Shown in pieces: positions 23,948-32,552 of a stretch of 53,132 nt of DNA. Under the pieces are notes generated by a model. That model did no database searches, was not told where the DNA came from, and saw only the letters and a list, made by a program, of their open reading frames with translations. This DNA comes from Planctomycetia bacterium (lineage in GTDB: Bacteria; Planctomycetota; Planctomycetia; Pirellulales; PNKZ01): assembly GCA_021413845.1 (NCBI GenBank), contig JAIOPP010000166.1, forward strand, positions 1-53,132. The letters are read 5' to 3'. Each line of letters begins with the position of its first letter. Within the stretch, counting starts at the first letter, position 1. Position numbers and translations under genes: made by a program.

Positions 23948-24694
23948 TTACGGCTTAACGATGCCGACGCGCAAGGCGCCGTCGGTGTGCCACGGGTCGC
24001 CGCCGCCGTTGCGACCGCTTTTTACCTTGTGGAAATTCGGGATCGAATAGAGCTTCTCTAAGTCACCGGTGGCTTGAAGGTTCGCCATGAGGTGGTCGCG
24101 CTCGGCATCGACGTCGGCCGCAATGTGATGCGTGATCTCGCCCGTCGTGTGGCTCAGCCCGACACGGCGATCGAACGTCGCCGAACCGATCCAAACCGGC
24201 CGGCCGTCGGTGTCGTGCTTCGTCGTCCGCCAAAAGCGGACATGATGTCGCTCGCGCGGGTCGGGCCCGACCGGTTGCTCGAAAGCGAGATCTTCTTTGC
24301 GCTTTTCGTAGTACAGACTACTGACCGGCGCCTCGTCGTACGAGCGTTTGAGCACGGTCGCCTCGGCGATCTCGAGGCAGCTTTTGAGCGTGAGCGGATC
24401 GGCAGGATACCAACCGGCCTTCAGGATGATCTTCTTCACTTCCGTCTCGGTGCCGATGAGTGCGACGTTGAGCGGGTCGCCGGGAATGCCGGTCGTGGTG
24501 TACACGATCGTCGGCACGTCTTCGAGCAGCGGATGCGCGTGAACGTAATGCTCCCAAAGGGCCGGCATCATGAGATACGCGACCACGAAATAGAAACCCA
24601 ACAGTGCGGCCAACGTCAGGCCGGCGCGACGTCGCACGCTTTCATGCGGGATCACGTCCGCCGGCTTCGTGGAGATTTCGGAAACGGTGCTCAT
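23948..24694 (-). CDS. LssY C-terminal domain membrane protein
   Basis: A 248-residue protein with one N-terminal TM segment (residues 27-44, LTLAALLGFYFVVAYLMM) and a C-terminal domain of the LssY_C type. Features seen are GDPLNVALIGTETEVKKIIL, AGWYPADPLTLKSCLEIAEA, RHHVRFWRT, WIGSATFDRRVGLSHTTGEI and THHIAADVDAERDHLM. LssY was first noted in the Legionella type I secretion locus; the domain occurs fused to PAP2 phosphatases or alone on a membrane anchor, and its activity is not known. The domain is complete here. Its neighbour upstream, on the same strand, is a secreted alpha/beta hydrolase (109 bases away). Confidence 0.85.
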   Translation of the reverse strand: MSTVSEISTKPADVIPHESVRRRAGLTLAALLGFYFVVAYLMMPALWEHYVHAHPLLEDVPTIVYTTTGIPGDPLNVALIGTETEVKKIILKAGWYPADPLTLKSCLEIAEATVLKRSYDEAPVSSLYYEKRKEDLAFEQPVGPDPRERHHVRFWRTTKHDTDGRPVWIGSATFDRRVGLSHTTGEITHHIAADVDAERDHLMANLQATGDLEKLYSIPNFHKVKSGRNGGGDPWHTDGALRVGIVKP

Positions 24695-24803
24695 AGTGGT
24701 TCGTGGCGAAGGCGAAATCGGAGTAGTTCGACAAAGAAGTAAGTTCGACGATCGCGACGTTTAGAATAGCATCGAGTCGTCGATACGGCGATCGATTCGC
24801 GCC

Positions 24804-25874
24804 CTAGCGTTGGTCGATCAAGCAGTCGGGGTCGGGTAGGGTCGACTTGCCGACGGCGTCGACCGGATGCGTGAAAAGATAGAGCCAAACGGGTTCGTGA
24901 AGAAACTTGCCCGAACTGTCTTTCACTGCCGCGCTGCCCGGCGTGACGGCGCTATGCGCGCGACCGGCGTCGCCCCCGACGTCGGCCTTGGTAACGAGCC
25001 GGCGCGTGTTGCCGTACGGCGGTTTCGCATGCTCGACGTCGACGATCGGGCCGAAGCGGTGCAGGCCCAAGAGTTCCCACGAGCGGCAGTAGTGATCGGC
25101 CGACCAGCCGCCGTCGAGCACATGGCTGAAGCCGAAAAATCGATTCGCATGCGTCGCCGAAGGGAGCGCTTGCCAAGTGTCGAAGTTGTCGCGCGGGCCG
25201 CAGAACATGACGACCCGATCGACCCGTTGATAGATCGCGAAACGGGCCGCCGTGGTCGAGCCGTGCGAACTGCCGGCGAGAATCACGCGGTCCCAACGGA
25301 GGTTCGTGCCGTCGTCCGTGATGAAATAATCCCAACGTCCTTGCGGGTTCTCCTTGGCGAGCCATTTTACGAACCGGAACGAGCGGCTCATGATGCTGTC
25401 GGGCTTCGGAATATCGACCGCATCGCTCACGTCTTCCCCGATCGCCGCTTCGAGCCGAATTCGGCCGAGATACTTATCGTCGCCCGGCGGCGCAAGCTTC
25501 GAGAGCTTGCCGAACCAGCCGTTGGCATAGTGAATTTGAATCGCATGAAAACCATAGTCGGCCACCCGTTCGAAAAGGGCTGGGCTATGCCCCATCAGCC
25601 AGATGACGAGCTTGCCGCGCGGAACGACGCCGGTGTCGACGATGGCGTTTTCGATGTCGACCGGCTTATCGTTTTTCGTGAAGACAAAGTCGATCTCAGG
25701 GTGCTCTCGCGTGCGCGAATCGACTTCCGAGGCGCGCGCCTTGAGCTCGTAGCGCTGCGGAGCCGGATCGTCGTAGGCCGGCGGGGCTTCGTCGAGGGCG
25801 TAGAGCCGCTGTGCCGAAAGCAAGGCCGAGAGCGCAAAGACGAACGGTGCGAGACGGCAAAGGTAGCGCGACAT
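24804..25874 (-). CDS. Secreted alpha/beta hydrolase-like protein
   Basis: A 356-residue protein with a signal peptide (residues 6-26, LAPFVFALSALLSAQRLYA). A putative alpha/beta-hydrolase core follows: KLVIWLMGHSPALFERVADYG, HYANGWFGKLSKL, and VILAGSSHGSTTAARFA with nucleophile Ser in SSHGS. The GRAHSAVTPG region supplies a plausible C-terminal His. Its pattern is like the BPSS1187 family (periplasmic hydrolase-like proteins of unknown substrate). A start at 25991 is in frame but adds 39 residues without a signal-peptide character, so I use 25874. It is transcribed ahead of the LssY_C gene on the same strand; the two may form a small envelope unit. Confidence 0.82.
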   Translation of the reverse strand: MSRYLCRLAPFVFALSALLSAQRLYALDEAPPAYDDPAPQRYELKARASEVDSRTREHPEIDFVFTKNDKPVDIENAIVDTGVVPRGKLVIWLMGHSPALFERVADYGFHAIQIHYANGWFGKLSKLAPPGDDKYLGRIRLEAAIGEDVSDAVDIPKPDSIMSRSFRFVKWLAKENPQGRWDYFITDDGTNLRWDRVILAGSSHGSTTAARFAIYQRVDRVVMFCGPRDNFDTWQALPSATHANRFFGFSHVLDGGWSADHYCRSWELLGLHRFGPIVDVEHAKPPYGNTRRLVTKADVGGDAGRAHSAVTPGSAAVKDSSGKFLHEPVWLYLFTHPVDAVGKSTLPDPDCLIDQR

Positions 25875-26085
25875 CGTTGTGGCTCGGGGCTGGTGCAAGC
25901 GGGAAGAAGCGGGGCGAGTGCGACCGGCGGAAATTCCACTATAGTCAGCGGTTTCCACCCCCCGAAACGGATTCCCTCCAGGAAGATCCAAGGAACCGGT
26001 GGAACTGCGATTGGCGAGGCCGTAGATTGAAGAGAGCCGCGATGCCTATGCAAATTCCGCGGATTTTCGAACTAACCGGGACTTG

Positions 26086-26439
26086 ATGCCGATGGATGTT
26101 ATGGACGAAACGCCTCCGGAAAACGGAAACCAAGACGGCACCGGCCGCGAAATCCCAGCCGCCGCGACTCCCCCGGCGGCTGCGGCACCGGCCGCTGCGT
26201 CTGCCGCTGCGGCCCCTTCCGAGGAAACGCTCAAGGCCGCTTACAAGGCGTTTAAGAAGCGGCTCAAGATCAAGCAACTCGACCACGACTCGCGCGTCGG
26301 GCGTGCGCCTACCAGCTCCGGCAGCACGAAGATCGCCGGAATCGAACCACCCGACCAGTATCCGAAAGCGGTGTGGGACGCGCTCGTCGAACAGAAAAAG
26401 CTCCGGTATTCCGGCCACGGAATGTATGAGATGCGCTAA
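26086..26439 (+). CDS. Small conserved planctomycete-type hypothetical protein
   Basis: About 117 residues. After an acidic, Ala/Pro-rich low-complexity start (residues 8-45, PPAAAAPAAASAAAAP), a compact C-terminal domain follows: TLKAAYKAFKKRLKIKQLD, then KIAGIEPPDQYPKAVWDAL and a final YSGHGMYEMR. I recall similar C-terminal sequences in other planctomycetes, with the helix, the central IxPPxQxPxxVWxxL and a YE(L/M)R end, but have no function for them. The Lys-rich helix may bind nucleic acid (inference). ATGs at 26086, 26092 and 26101 are all possible; GGGA at 26078 spaces best with 26092. No signal peptide or membrane segment. Confidence 0.7.
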   Translation: MPMDVMDETPPENGNQDGTGREIPAAATPPAAAAPAAASAAAAPSEETLKAAYKAFKKRLKIKQLDHDSRVGRAPTSSGSTKIAGIEPPDQYPKAVWDALVEQKKLRYSGHGMYEMR

Positions 26440-26549
26440 GCTGCAGAGCGCATGGAGCTCGATAAATAGCGATGGCGACGAAACTTTCGCCCTGCCGGCG
26501 GGTTAGAATACGAAGCTGCCGCTTCGTGGAAATTCTTATCGAGACCATC

Positions 26550-28064
26550 ATGAGTCGAATGTTGATAAACCGCTCGGTGCTCGCGATCGTTGCCGCCTGC
26601 ATGATGTCGGTCGTGGCCTCCGCCGGCGCGGCCGAAGAGATCACGTTCAACAAGCATGTCGCTTCGATCGTGTGGGCGCATTGCGTGAAGTGTCATCGGC
26701 CGGGAGAGGTCGCGCCGTTTTCATTGACGTCGTATCAAGACACAGCCAAGCGGGCCGAGCTGATCGCCGAGGTCGTTGCGCGGCATGCGATGCCCCCTTG
26801 GAAGCCGGTCGCCGAGCTTCCTCCCTTCTCCAACGGCCGACGGCTCACCGACGCTGAGGTCGGGCTCATCCGTCGTTGGGCTCAAGCCGGCGCGCCTGAG
26901 GGAGCCGCGAAAGACTTGCCTCCGCTGCCGAAATTCGCCGAAGGCTGGCAACTCGGCAAACCGGACCTCATCTTAGCGATGCCCGAAGCGGCGAAGATTC
27001 CGGCCGATGGCCGCGATATCTATCTCAATGTGTTGTTACCGCTCAAAGTGCCAACCGGCAAATATGTTCGCGCCATCGAATTTCATCCCGGCAATCGCCG
27101 CATCGTGCATCATGCCGTGTTGTTCTACGACACGAGCGGCAAGGCGCGCGAGCACGATGCCGCGGATCCCGCCCTCGGCTTTCGCGCCGGATCTCCTCCG
27201 GGCAAGTTTCTTCCCGGCACGCTCGCCATCTGGACGCCGGGTCGCAACCCGCTGCCGCTCGGCGACGGGCTTGCCATGGCCTGGCCCGACAAAGCCGATC
27301 TGGTGTTGAATCTCCATTTGCACCCGAGCGGTAAACCGGAGACGGAGCTTTCGACCCTCGGCGTTTACTTTACCGACGTTGCCCCGAAGCGAACCTTGGT
27401 CGATCTGATGTTGATCGATCGCAAGATCGACATCGCGCCGGGCGAGAAGAACTTCCGGACGCACGACGAAAAGGTGTTACCGGCAGACGCGAAGCTGGTC
27501 TCCATCTTTCCGCACATGCATGTGATCGGTAAGGAAATCAAAATTGCGGCCACGTATCCCGACGGTCGCCAAGAGACGTTGTTCTTGATCGATGATTGGG
27601 ATTTCAATTGGCAAGACGCGTATGAATATGCCAAGCCGATTCTCTTGCCGCGCGGCACGAAGCTCACGTTCGATGCCGTCCACGACAACTCGACCGACAA
27701 TCCGCAGAACCCCAACAATCCGCCGGTGCGCGTGCGCTGGGGGGAGCAAACTTACGATGAGATGTCGCTCGCGTTTTTGAATCTCGAGCCGGTCGGCGGC
27801 GGCGGTGGAACTGCGAGCGACTTGGCGATGAAGCCGAAAAACGACGCCAAACCGGCCGACTACACGGAGCGCGCCCGAGCCGCGATCAAGAAGATCGACC
27901 TCGACGGCAACGGCCGCTTGAGCTTCCCCGAGGTCTTCGCCGCGGTCGGGAACAAGCACCCGAAGGAAACGGTCGAAAAGCTATTAACCCCCTTCGATAA
28001 CGACGGCGACCGCGAACTCAACCTCACGGAAACCGCCTCGGCGTTGCGCGTGCTGCAACCATAA
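26550..28064 (+). CDS. Cytochrome c / copper monooxygenase-like / EF-hand protein
   Basis: A 504-residue secreted protein combining three modules. After the signal peptide (residues 10-28), a heme c site CVKCH (45-49) sits in a planctomycete-type domain with a possible Met axial ligand in HAMPPW (residue 81). Residues about 155-410 resemble the copper type II ascorbate-dependent monooxygenases (PHM/DBM): adjacent His187-His188 in IVHHAVLFYD, HLH at 256-258 and FPHMH at 320-324 are good copper ligands. Two EF-hand loops follow (DLDGNGRLSFPE from 450 and DNDGDRELNLTE from 483). A peptidyl or small-molecule hydroxylase fed with electrons by its own heme is plausible but untested. ATG 26550 is preferred over the in-frame start 78 bases upstream because the signal peptide begins there. 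Confidence 0.87.
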   Translation: MSRMLINRSVLAIVAACMMSVVASAGAAEEITFNKHVASIVWAHCVKCHRPGEVAPFSLTSYQDTAKRAELIAEVVARHAMPPWKPVAELPPFSNGRRLTDAEVGLIRRWAQAGAPEGAAKDLPPLPKFAEGWQLGKPDLILAMPEAAKIPADGRDIYLNVLLPLKVPTGKYVRAIEFHPGNRRIVHHAVLFYDTSGKAREHDAADPALGFRAGSPPGKFLPGTLAIWTPGRNPLPLGDGLAMAWPDKADLVLNLHLHPSGKPETELSTLGVYFTDVAPKRTLVDLMLIDRKIDIAPGEKNFRTHDEKVLPADAKLVSIFPHMHVIGKEIKIAATYPDGRQETLFLIDDWDFNWQDAYEYAKPILLPRGTKLTFDAVHDNSTDNPQNPNNPPVRVRWGEQTYDEMSLAFLNLEPVGGGGGTASDLAMKPKNDAKPADYTERARAAIKKIDLDGNGRLSFPEVFAAVGNKHPKETVEKLLTPFDNDGDRELNLTETASALRVLQP

Positions 28065-28155
28065 ATAGGCGACTGGTCCTCAGACTCGTCTAGGAGGTTT
28101 CCGGCTGCTAGCAGTAGACTTGCCGGCGAGACATACCCTTCCTCGAGGACTCGCC

Positions 28156-29223
28156 ATGAAGATCACGAACTGCGCCGCTGCGATTGCGCTCACTATCACG
28201 ATGTTGCTTGCCGCTCCGACGGCGCTCCGAGCCCAAGGCGTTGCGGGCGTGATCCCGGTGCAACCGATGTCGATCGAGTCGGCCATCGTCGACAATTCGG
28301 CGCAAGTGATCAATGAGATCATGGGCATTCCCGGCAAAGGAATTCCGACCGCGCTCTTGGCCGACGCGCAAGGGCTCGTGATTATTCCCGACATGATCAA
28401 AGGGGGCTTCGTGATCGGCGCGAAGCATGGTCGCGGCGTGGTGCTGGTGCGCGATCCGACCCTCGGCTGGCAACTGCCGCAATTCGTAACGATCAACGGC
28501 GCGAGCGTCGGCTGGCAGGCCGGTATTCAAGCGATCGATCTCGTGCTCGTGTTCCGCACGAAGAAGAGCGTGCAGGGATTGCTCAGCGGTAAGTTCACGA
28601 TCGGCGCAGATGCCGCCGCCGCCGCCGGACCGGTCGGACGCGAAGCTTCGGCTTCCACCGACGGCACCTTCAAGGCTGAGATTTATTCCTATTCGCGCAG
28701 TCGCGGATTGTTCGCCGGCGTATCGCTCGACGGCTCGGCTTTGCGCATGGATAACGACATCACGGGCGCCTACTATCAGCCGCGCGTCGCCGTGGCGCCG
28801 GGCCAGCCGCTGCCGGCCCCGCCGTCGGCCGTGCGGCTGATCGAAGAAATCAACAAGTACACGAAGCCTGGTGTCGGCATAGCTTCGGCACCGATCGGCG
28901 CGCAGCCCGCAGGCGCGGCGGCAACCGATCCGCGCACCATTCAGCAAAACTTAGCCGCCGCTTCGCAACGCTTAGGCGCCATCGTCGATGCACAATGGAA
29001 AGGCTATCTCGCGCTCCCGCCGGAAACATACGGCGTGGCGCAAGCGCCGAGCATCGAAGCGCTCACGCAGGCCGTCGGGCGGTTTCAAGCCGTGGCCGGC
29101 GACCCTCAGTACGGAGCCCTCGTCGCACGGCCCGAGTTCGCCGAGACGTTGCGACTGTTGCAACAACTGATCGTCGCGCTTCCGCGGCCGGCGATGACGC
29201 TCCCGCCACCGCCGCCGCAATAA
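28156..29223 (+). CDS. SYLF (YSC84-type) lipid-binding domain protein
   Basis: A 355-residue secreted protein. The signal peptide is residues 1-27 (CAAAIALTITMLLAAPTALRA). The SYLF domain covers about residues 40-225: IPTALLADAQGLVIIPDMIK, GGFVIGAKHGRGVVLVRDP, then LVLVFRTKKSVQGLLSGKF and TIGADAAAAAGPVGREA, ending with RSRGLFAGVSLDGSALRMD. SYLF domains bind phosphoinositides in eukaryotes; in bacteria they are found in exported proteins of unknown role. The Pro/Ala-rich C-terminal 90 residues contain no recognised domain and end in a proline run (TLPPPPPQ). GAGGA about 7 bases before ATG 28156 supports this start. The gene converges on the EF-hand gene with a 31-base gap. Confidence 0.92.
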   Translation: MKITNCAAAIALTITMLLAAPTALRAQGVAGVIPVQPMSIESAIVDNSAQVINEIMGIPGKGIPTALLADAQGLVIIPDMIKGGFVIGAKHGRGVVLVRDPTLGWQLPQFVTINGASVGWQAGIQAIDLVLVFRTKKSVQGLLSGKFTIGADAAAAAGPVGREASASTDGTFKAEIYSYSRSRGLFAGVSLDGSALRMDNDITGAYYQPRVAVAPGQPLPAPPSAVRLIEEINKYTKPGVGIASAPIGAQPAGAAATDPRTIQQNLAAASQRLGAIVDAQWKGYLALPPETYGVAQAPSIEALTQAVGRFQAVAGDPQYGALVARPEFAETLRLLQQLIVALPRPAMTLPPPPPQ

Positions 29224-29254
29224 TGCGACTGCAAGCGGGTCCGCTATAACGGCG

Positions 29255-30310
29255 TTATTCCGGAGTCGTGACGCGAGTCAAAACCATCGGCCAGTTGCCG
29301 CGACCGCCGGTAAAATCGCTCGGACGTTGGCCCGGCCGGTTGGAGACGCACCAGCGGAGCGTGTCTCCTTCCATTTGATAAATGCCGAGGCAAAGTTCGC
29401 CACGCTGCGGCCCGTCCGAATAGACGGCGTCCATGTTCCCCATTTTTCCGTCGCCGGTCATGGTGAACGTCCCGGTTCCGAGTCCTCGGCCCTGACCGCC
29501 ACCGCCGATTTCGCGACCCACGATCTCATTGCCGTTGACGACGAGTTCGATCTGCGAACGTCCTTCGATCATCCCTCGCCAAACGGTCGGGCCGGCCTCG
29601 ACCTTCGCTTTGTTGCCCGGCAGCGTGGCCGTGCCGCTCGCGCGGGCTAGGCTCGAATCGGCGGCCCCGCGCAATTCAGGCGCATCGATCGAGGCATCCC
29701 GGTTCTTATCGAGACGTGCGAACCCTTGCGAAAGTTGGGCCCATTCGGCGCGGGTGATTTTTTTATCGCTGTCGACATCGGCAATGCTCAGCAATTGCGC
29801 GGCTGCGGCCGTTGCTTCGAGCTCCTTTTCGTCGAGCGCGTTGTCTTTGTCGATGTCGTAGTCGCGAAAGCCTTGCGCGAGCTTCGTCCATTCGGCGCGC
29901 GAAATCTTGCCGTCGCCGCTGCTGTCGGCCAACTTCATGAGGCCCGACTTATCTTCATCGCTCGTGTCGGTAGGCGGGGCATCTGACGGTTTCGTATCCG
30001 TCGACTTCGAATCGGCCGGCTTGTTCGCGACCGGCTTACCGGCGGGACGCGAACTCAGGTAGTTCCTGTCGGCAGCGCTCAACTTGTTCACGGCAACGAC
30101 GATGACTTCGCCGTCGGTTTTCTTGAGATGCACGTTCCCGTCTTTGACTTCGACGAGTTCGGCCTTCACGGAAAACGATCCGCTGGCGTCGGTCCATTGC
30201 CGATCCGCGGCGCTAGCGACCGAAATCACGGCGACGACGAGCAGGAGCACGGACGAACCCAAGGCAATTATCGCCGCTGGTCGACGTTGGGAAGTTAGCG
30301 CAGGCCGCAT
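29255..30310 (-). CDS. SHD1 / EF-hand secreted protein
   Basis: A 351-residue exported protein: signal/TM segment (residues 12-34, AAIIALGSSVLLLVVAVIS). An SHD1 domain (about 37-88, RQWTDASGSFSVKAELVEVK) is the beta domain common in planctomycete secreted proteins. A Ser/Thr/Lys/Asp-rich linker leads to four EF-hand-like loops between about 120 and 215 (DSSGDGKISRAE, DIDKDNALDEKE, DVDSDKKITRAE, DKNRDASIDAPE). A C-terminal beta domain of TIGR03067 style (about 240-345, WRGMIEGRSQIELVVNGNEI and MEGDTLRWCVS) closes it. I choose ATG 30310, which has GGAG about 10 bases upstream. Likely a calcium-binding envelope protein; partner unknown. A strong hairpin lies 30 bases upstream of the start. Confidence 0.87.
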   Translation of the reverse strand: MRPALTSQRRPAAIIALGSSVLLLVVAVISVASAADRQWTDASGSFSVKAELVEVKDGNVHLKKTDGEVIVVAVNKLSAADRNYLSSRPAGKPVANKPADSKSTDTKPSDAPPTDTSDEDKSGLMKLADSSGDGKISRAEWTKLAQGFRDYDIDKDNALDEKELEATAAAAQLLSIADVDSDKKITRAEWAQLSQGFARLDKNRDASIDAPELRGAADSSLARASGTATLPGNKAKVEAGPTVWRGMIEGRSQIELVVNGNEIVGREIGGGGQGRGLGTGTFTMTGDGKMGNMDAVYSDGPQRGELCLGIYQMEGDTLRWCVSNRPGQRPSDFTGGRGNWPMVLTRVTTPE

Positions 30311-30339
30311 GGCACGGAACTCCGAATGGAAGTGAAATG

Positions 30340-30382
30340 TTGCTACTCCCTCATGATAAGTATTACTTATCATCGGTAGCAA
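30340..30382. promoter_or_regulatory. Two-part palindrome upstream of the EF-hand gene
   Basis: The inner palindrome ATGATAAGTA-T-TACTTATCAT (30353-30373) is perfect over 10 bp per arm with one central base. It is flanked by TTGCTAC (30340-30346) and its complement GTAGCAA (30376-30382). It lies 30 bases upstream of the minus-strand start at 30310. It could be an operator for a dimeric regulator or a leader hairpin; it is AT-rich in GC-rich surroundings and lacks a T-tract. Confidence 0.5.
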
Positions 30383-30534
30383 GGTGAGCCAGCCGCATGA
30401 GCTCCACTCACCATCCAACCCCGCAATTCGATGTACGTAGCGGAATAAATTGCATTTTTGTCAGGAATTTATGGCGCCTGACTTCGATAAATGTAGTGAA
30501 CAAAAAAACACTAATTAACGACCATAATCTCAAA

Positions 30535-30948
30535 CTATTCGTGCGCTTCCGTTTTGGCGGCGCTTCGTTTCGCCCACCACTGCGGCAAGCCGGGGTTGAT
30601 CCGCTGCCATAGTACTCCGTGATACGAAGGCTTCCGCATCTCCAGCGCGACGATCAGCGCCGTCGCTGCTAACGACACGCCTATCGTGATTGCCCAGGAA
30701 GGAACGCCGAACGTGAGCGTGCCATACGTCAGCCCGATGAAGAGGCCGCTCCAAACCAGTTCCGGCGCGCGAGCGACCCGAAAGATGTTGCAGAACAAGA
30801 AAAAATGCATCACGACGTAAGCGACGATGAATCCCAGCCACCACGCGATCGACCAGAGCGCGATCGCAGCCGCCGCGCCGACGACGATCACCAAGCGATC
30901 GACGACCGAGATGCGAAAGCCGGGTTGAAAAACGGCGCCGGGCATCAT
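30535..30948 (-). CDS. Small membrane protein of unknown function
   Basis: A 137-residue protein with three to four hydrophobic segments: about residues 15-37 (VDRLVIVVGAAAAIALWSIAW), 38-56 (LGFIVAYVVMHFFLFCNIF), 65-84 and 84-103 (WAITIGVSLAATALIVAL). The C-terminus is short and basic (PQWWAKRSAAKTEAHE). It starts MMPGAVFQPGFRISVVDRL, and either of the first two Met codons could be the initiator. It is a single-gene unit, followed (on its strand) by an AT-rich stretch with a weak TAGTG/CACTA pair that might act in termination. I do not recognise the family. Confidence 0.72.
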   Translation of the reverse strand: MMPGAVFQPGFRISVVDRLVIVVGAAAAIALWSIAWWLGFIVAYVVMHFFLFCNIFRVARAPELVWSGLFIGLTYGTLTFGVPSWAITIGVSLAATALIVALEMRKPSYHGVLWQRINPGLPQWWAKRSAAKTEAHE

Positions 30949-31028
30949 GATCGATGCGCGCAGTTGCCGTACATGAGGTTGCCGTGTCGCGCTGGGATGT
31001 CGTGGTTCATGGCATCACTGTCAATACG

Positions 31029-32396
31029 TCACGCAAACAACTGCGGAATCGGATTCCCCGCAGCCACGAGCCGATGCGGTCGCCCGTGAGGGTCGTGCAG
31101 CAATCGATCCGGCGAGAGGCCGAGCAGTTGGTACATCGAAGCCGTGATGTCGCCGGGGCCGAGCGCATCGCGAGCCGGAAACGCTCCGGTCTTGTCGCTC
31201 GCGCCGTAAACGAAGCCGCCTCGAAAGCCCCCGCCGCCGAGCATCACGGTGTAGCAATAATTCCAATGATCGCGGCCGCCGTCTTTGTTGTTCACGCGCG
31301 GCGTCCGCCCGAAATCGCCGAGCACCGCGACGATCGTCCGGTCCCACATCCCGCGCTCGACCAACTCGTCGACCAATGTCGAACAGGCCGAGTCGAACTG
31401 CGGCAGCAGCGTCTCGCGGAGCTTGCGGAAGTTGCTGCCGTGCGTGTCCCAAGTGGCGTTCGCATCGGGTGCCCAAGAGATCGTCACCATGCGGGTGCCG
31501 GCTTCGACTAAGCGCCGCGCCAGCAGCACGCTCTGCCCGTAGATGTTGCGACCGTACGCGTCGCGCACCGCCGGCTTTTCGCTTTGCAAATCGATTGCGT
31601 GCCGCGCGGCTTGCGACGTCAGCAAGTCGAGCGCGCGCGAGCGAAACGCATCGACCGCTTCCGGACCCGCGCGTACTTCCGACGGCAGTCGAGCCCCGAT
31701 CGACGTGAGCAACGCACGGCGCGCGGCCATCCGGTCGAGCGAGATATCTTCGGTCGGCGTCAGCTCCGGCACGCCGAAGCCGGCGGCGTTGGGATCGTTT
31801 AAGATGAAGAGCGGATCGTGCCCTCGCCCGAGCAGCCCACCCCAGAAGCCGGGCTGCGGCGGTCCTTTCGCTCCTTCTTTCGTTTGATACGGCAGCACGA
31901 CGTTCGCCACGACGAGTCGCTCCGGCGGCCGAAGCATGCCGAGCACGGAGCCCGGCGTCGGATAGTCGCGCTCCGAGCCGCCGAGCAAGATCGTCGCATC
32001 GCCCCGATCGTGGCCGGTGATGCTGGTATACACAGCCGCGGCATGCGAGTTGTTCACCGTGTGATGCAACGAGCGGACGAGCGAAAAATGTTGCATGCGC
32101 GTCGCGAGCTTCGGCAAATGCTCACACACGTTCACGCCGGGAACGCTCGTGGCGATCGGCTTAAACTCACCCCGAATCCCCTCGGGAGCGTCGGGCTTCA
32201 TGTCCCACATATCGATGTGGCTCGGCCCACCGTTGAGGTAGATCAAGATGCAAGCGTCGGCCTTCGCGCGAATGCCGCCGGGCGAAAGTGATGATTCCGT
32301 TTCGGAGCGCAGCAACTCCGGCAAGTTCAGGCCGCAATAGCCGAGGCCGCCGAGTTGGATCATTCGCCGTCGCGAAACGCGCAAGTCGTAGGTCAT
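31029..32396 (-). CDS. DUF1501 domain-containing protein
   Basis: A 455-residue member of DUF1501, a domain of the alkaline-phosphatase-like superfamily that is very abundant in planctomycetes. It opens with LRVSRRRMIQLGGLG, a twin-arginine signal. ACILIYLNGGPSHIDMWDMK carries the metal-site-like SHIDMWD, FSLVRSLHHTVNNSHA and YTSITGHDRG are further family motifs. TWDTHGSNFRKLRETLLPQF, then VAVLGDFGRTPRVNNKDGGR and DHWNYCYTVMLGGGGFRGG, are diagnostic. These proteins usually sit beside DUF1553 or cytochrome c proteins; this one is solitary. Biochemical activity is unknown; sulfatase- or phosphatase-like chemistry has been proposed from the fold. Confidence 0.94.
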   Translation of the reverse strand: MTYDLRVSRRRMIQLGGLGYCGLNLPELLRSETESSLSPGGIRAKADACILIYLNGGPSHIDMWDMKPDAPEGIRGEFKPIATSVPGVNVCEHLPKLATRMQHFSLVRSLHHTVNNSHAAAVYTSITGHDRGDATILLGGSERDYPTPGSVLGMLRPPERLVVANVVLPYQTKEGAKGPPQPGFWGGLLGRGHDPLFILNDPNAAGFGVPELTPTEDISLDRMAARRALLTSIGARLPSEVRAGPEAVDAFRSRALDLLTSQAARHAIDLQSEKPAVRDAYGRNIYGQSVLLARRLVEAGTRMVTISWAPDANATWDTHGSNFRKLRETLLPQFDSACSTLVDELVERGMWDRTIVAVLGDFGRTPRVNNKDGGRDHWNYCYTVMLGGGGFRGGFVYGASDKTGAFPARDALGPGDITASMYQLLGLSPDRLLHDPHGRPHRLVAAGNPIPQLFA

Positions 32397-32552
32397 GGCT
32401 TCACCTGCCGAACCGTTGCGAAGTCGGGAAATCGCCGCGAGCCGTACCTCTGCCTGCGCAGATTTTTACGCAGCACTAATAGTATCGCGACAAACCTAAG
32501 CAGCAGCAAGCATGTATCTAGCTCGACTCGCGTTCGCCGCCGCAAGGAATTC

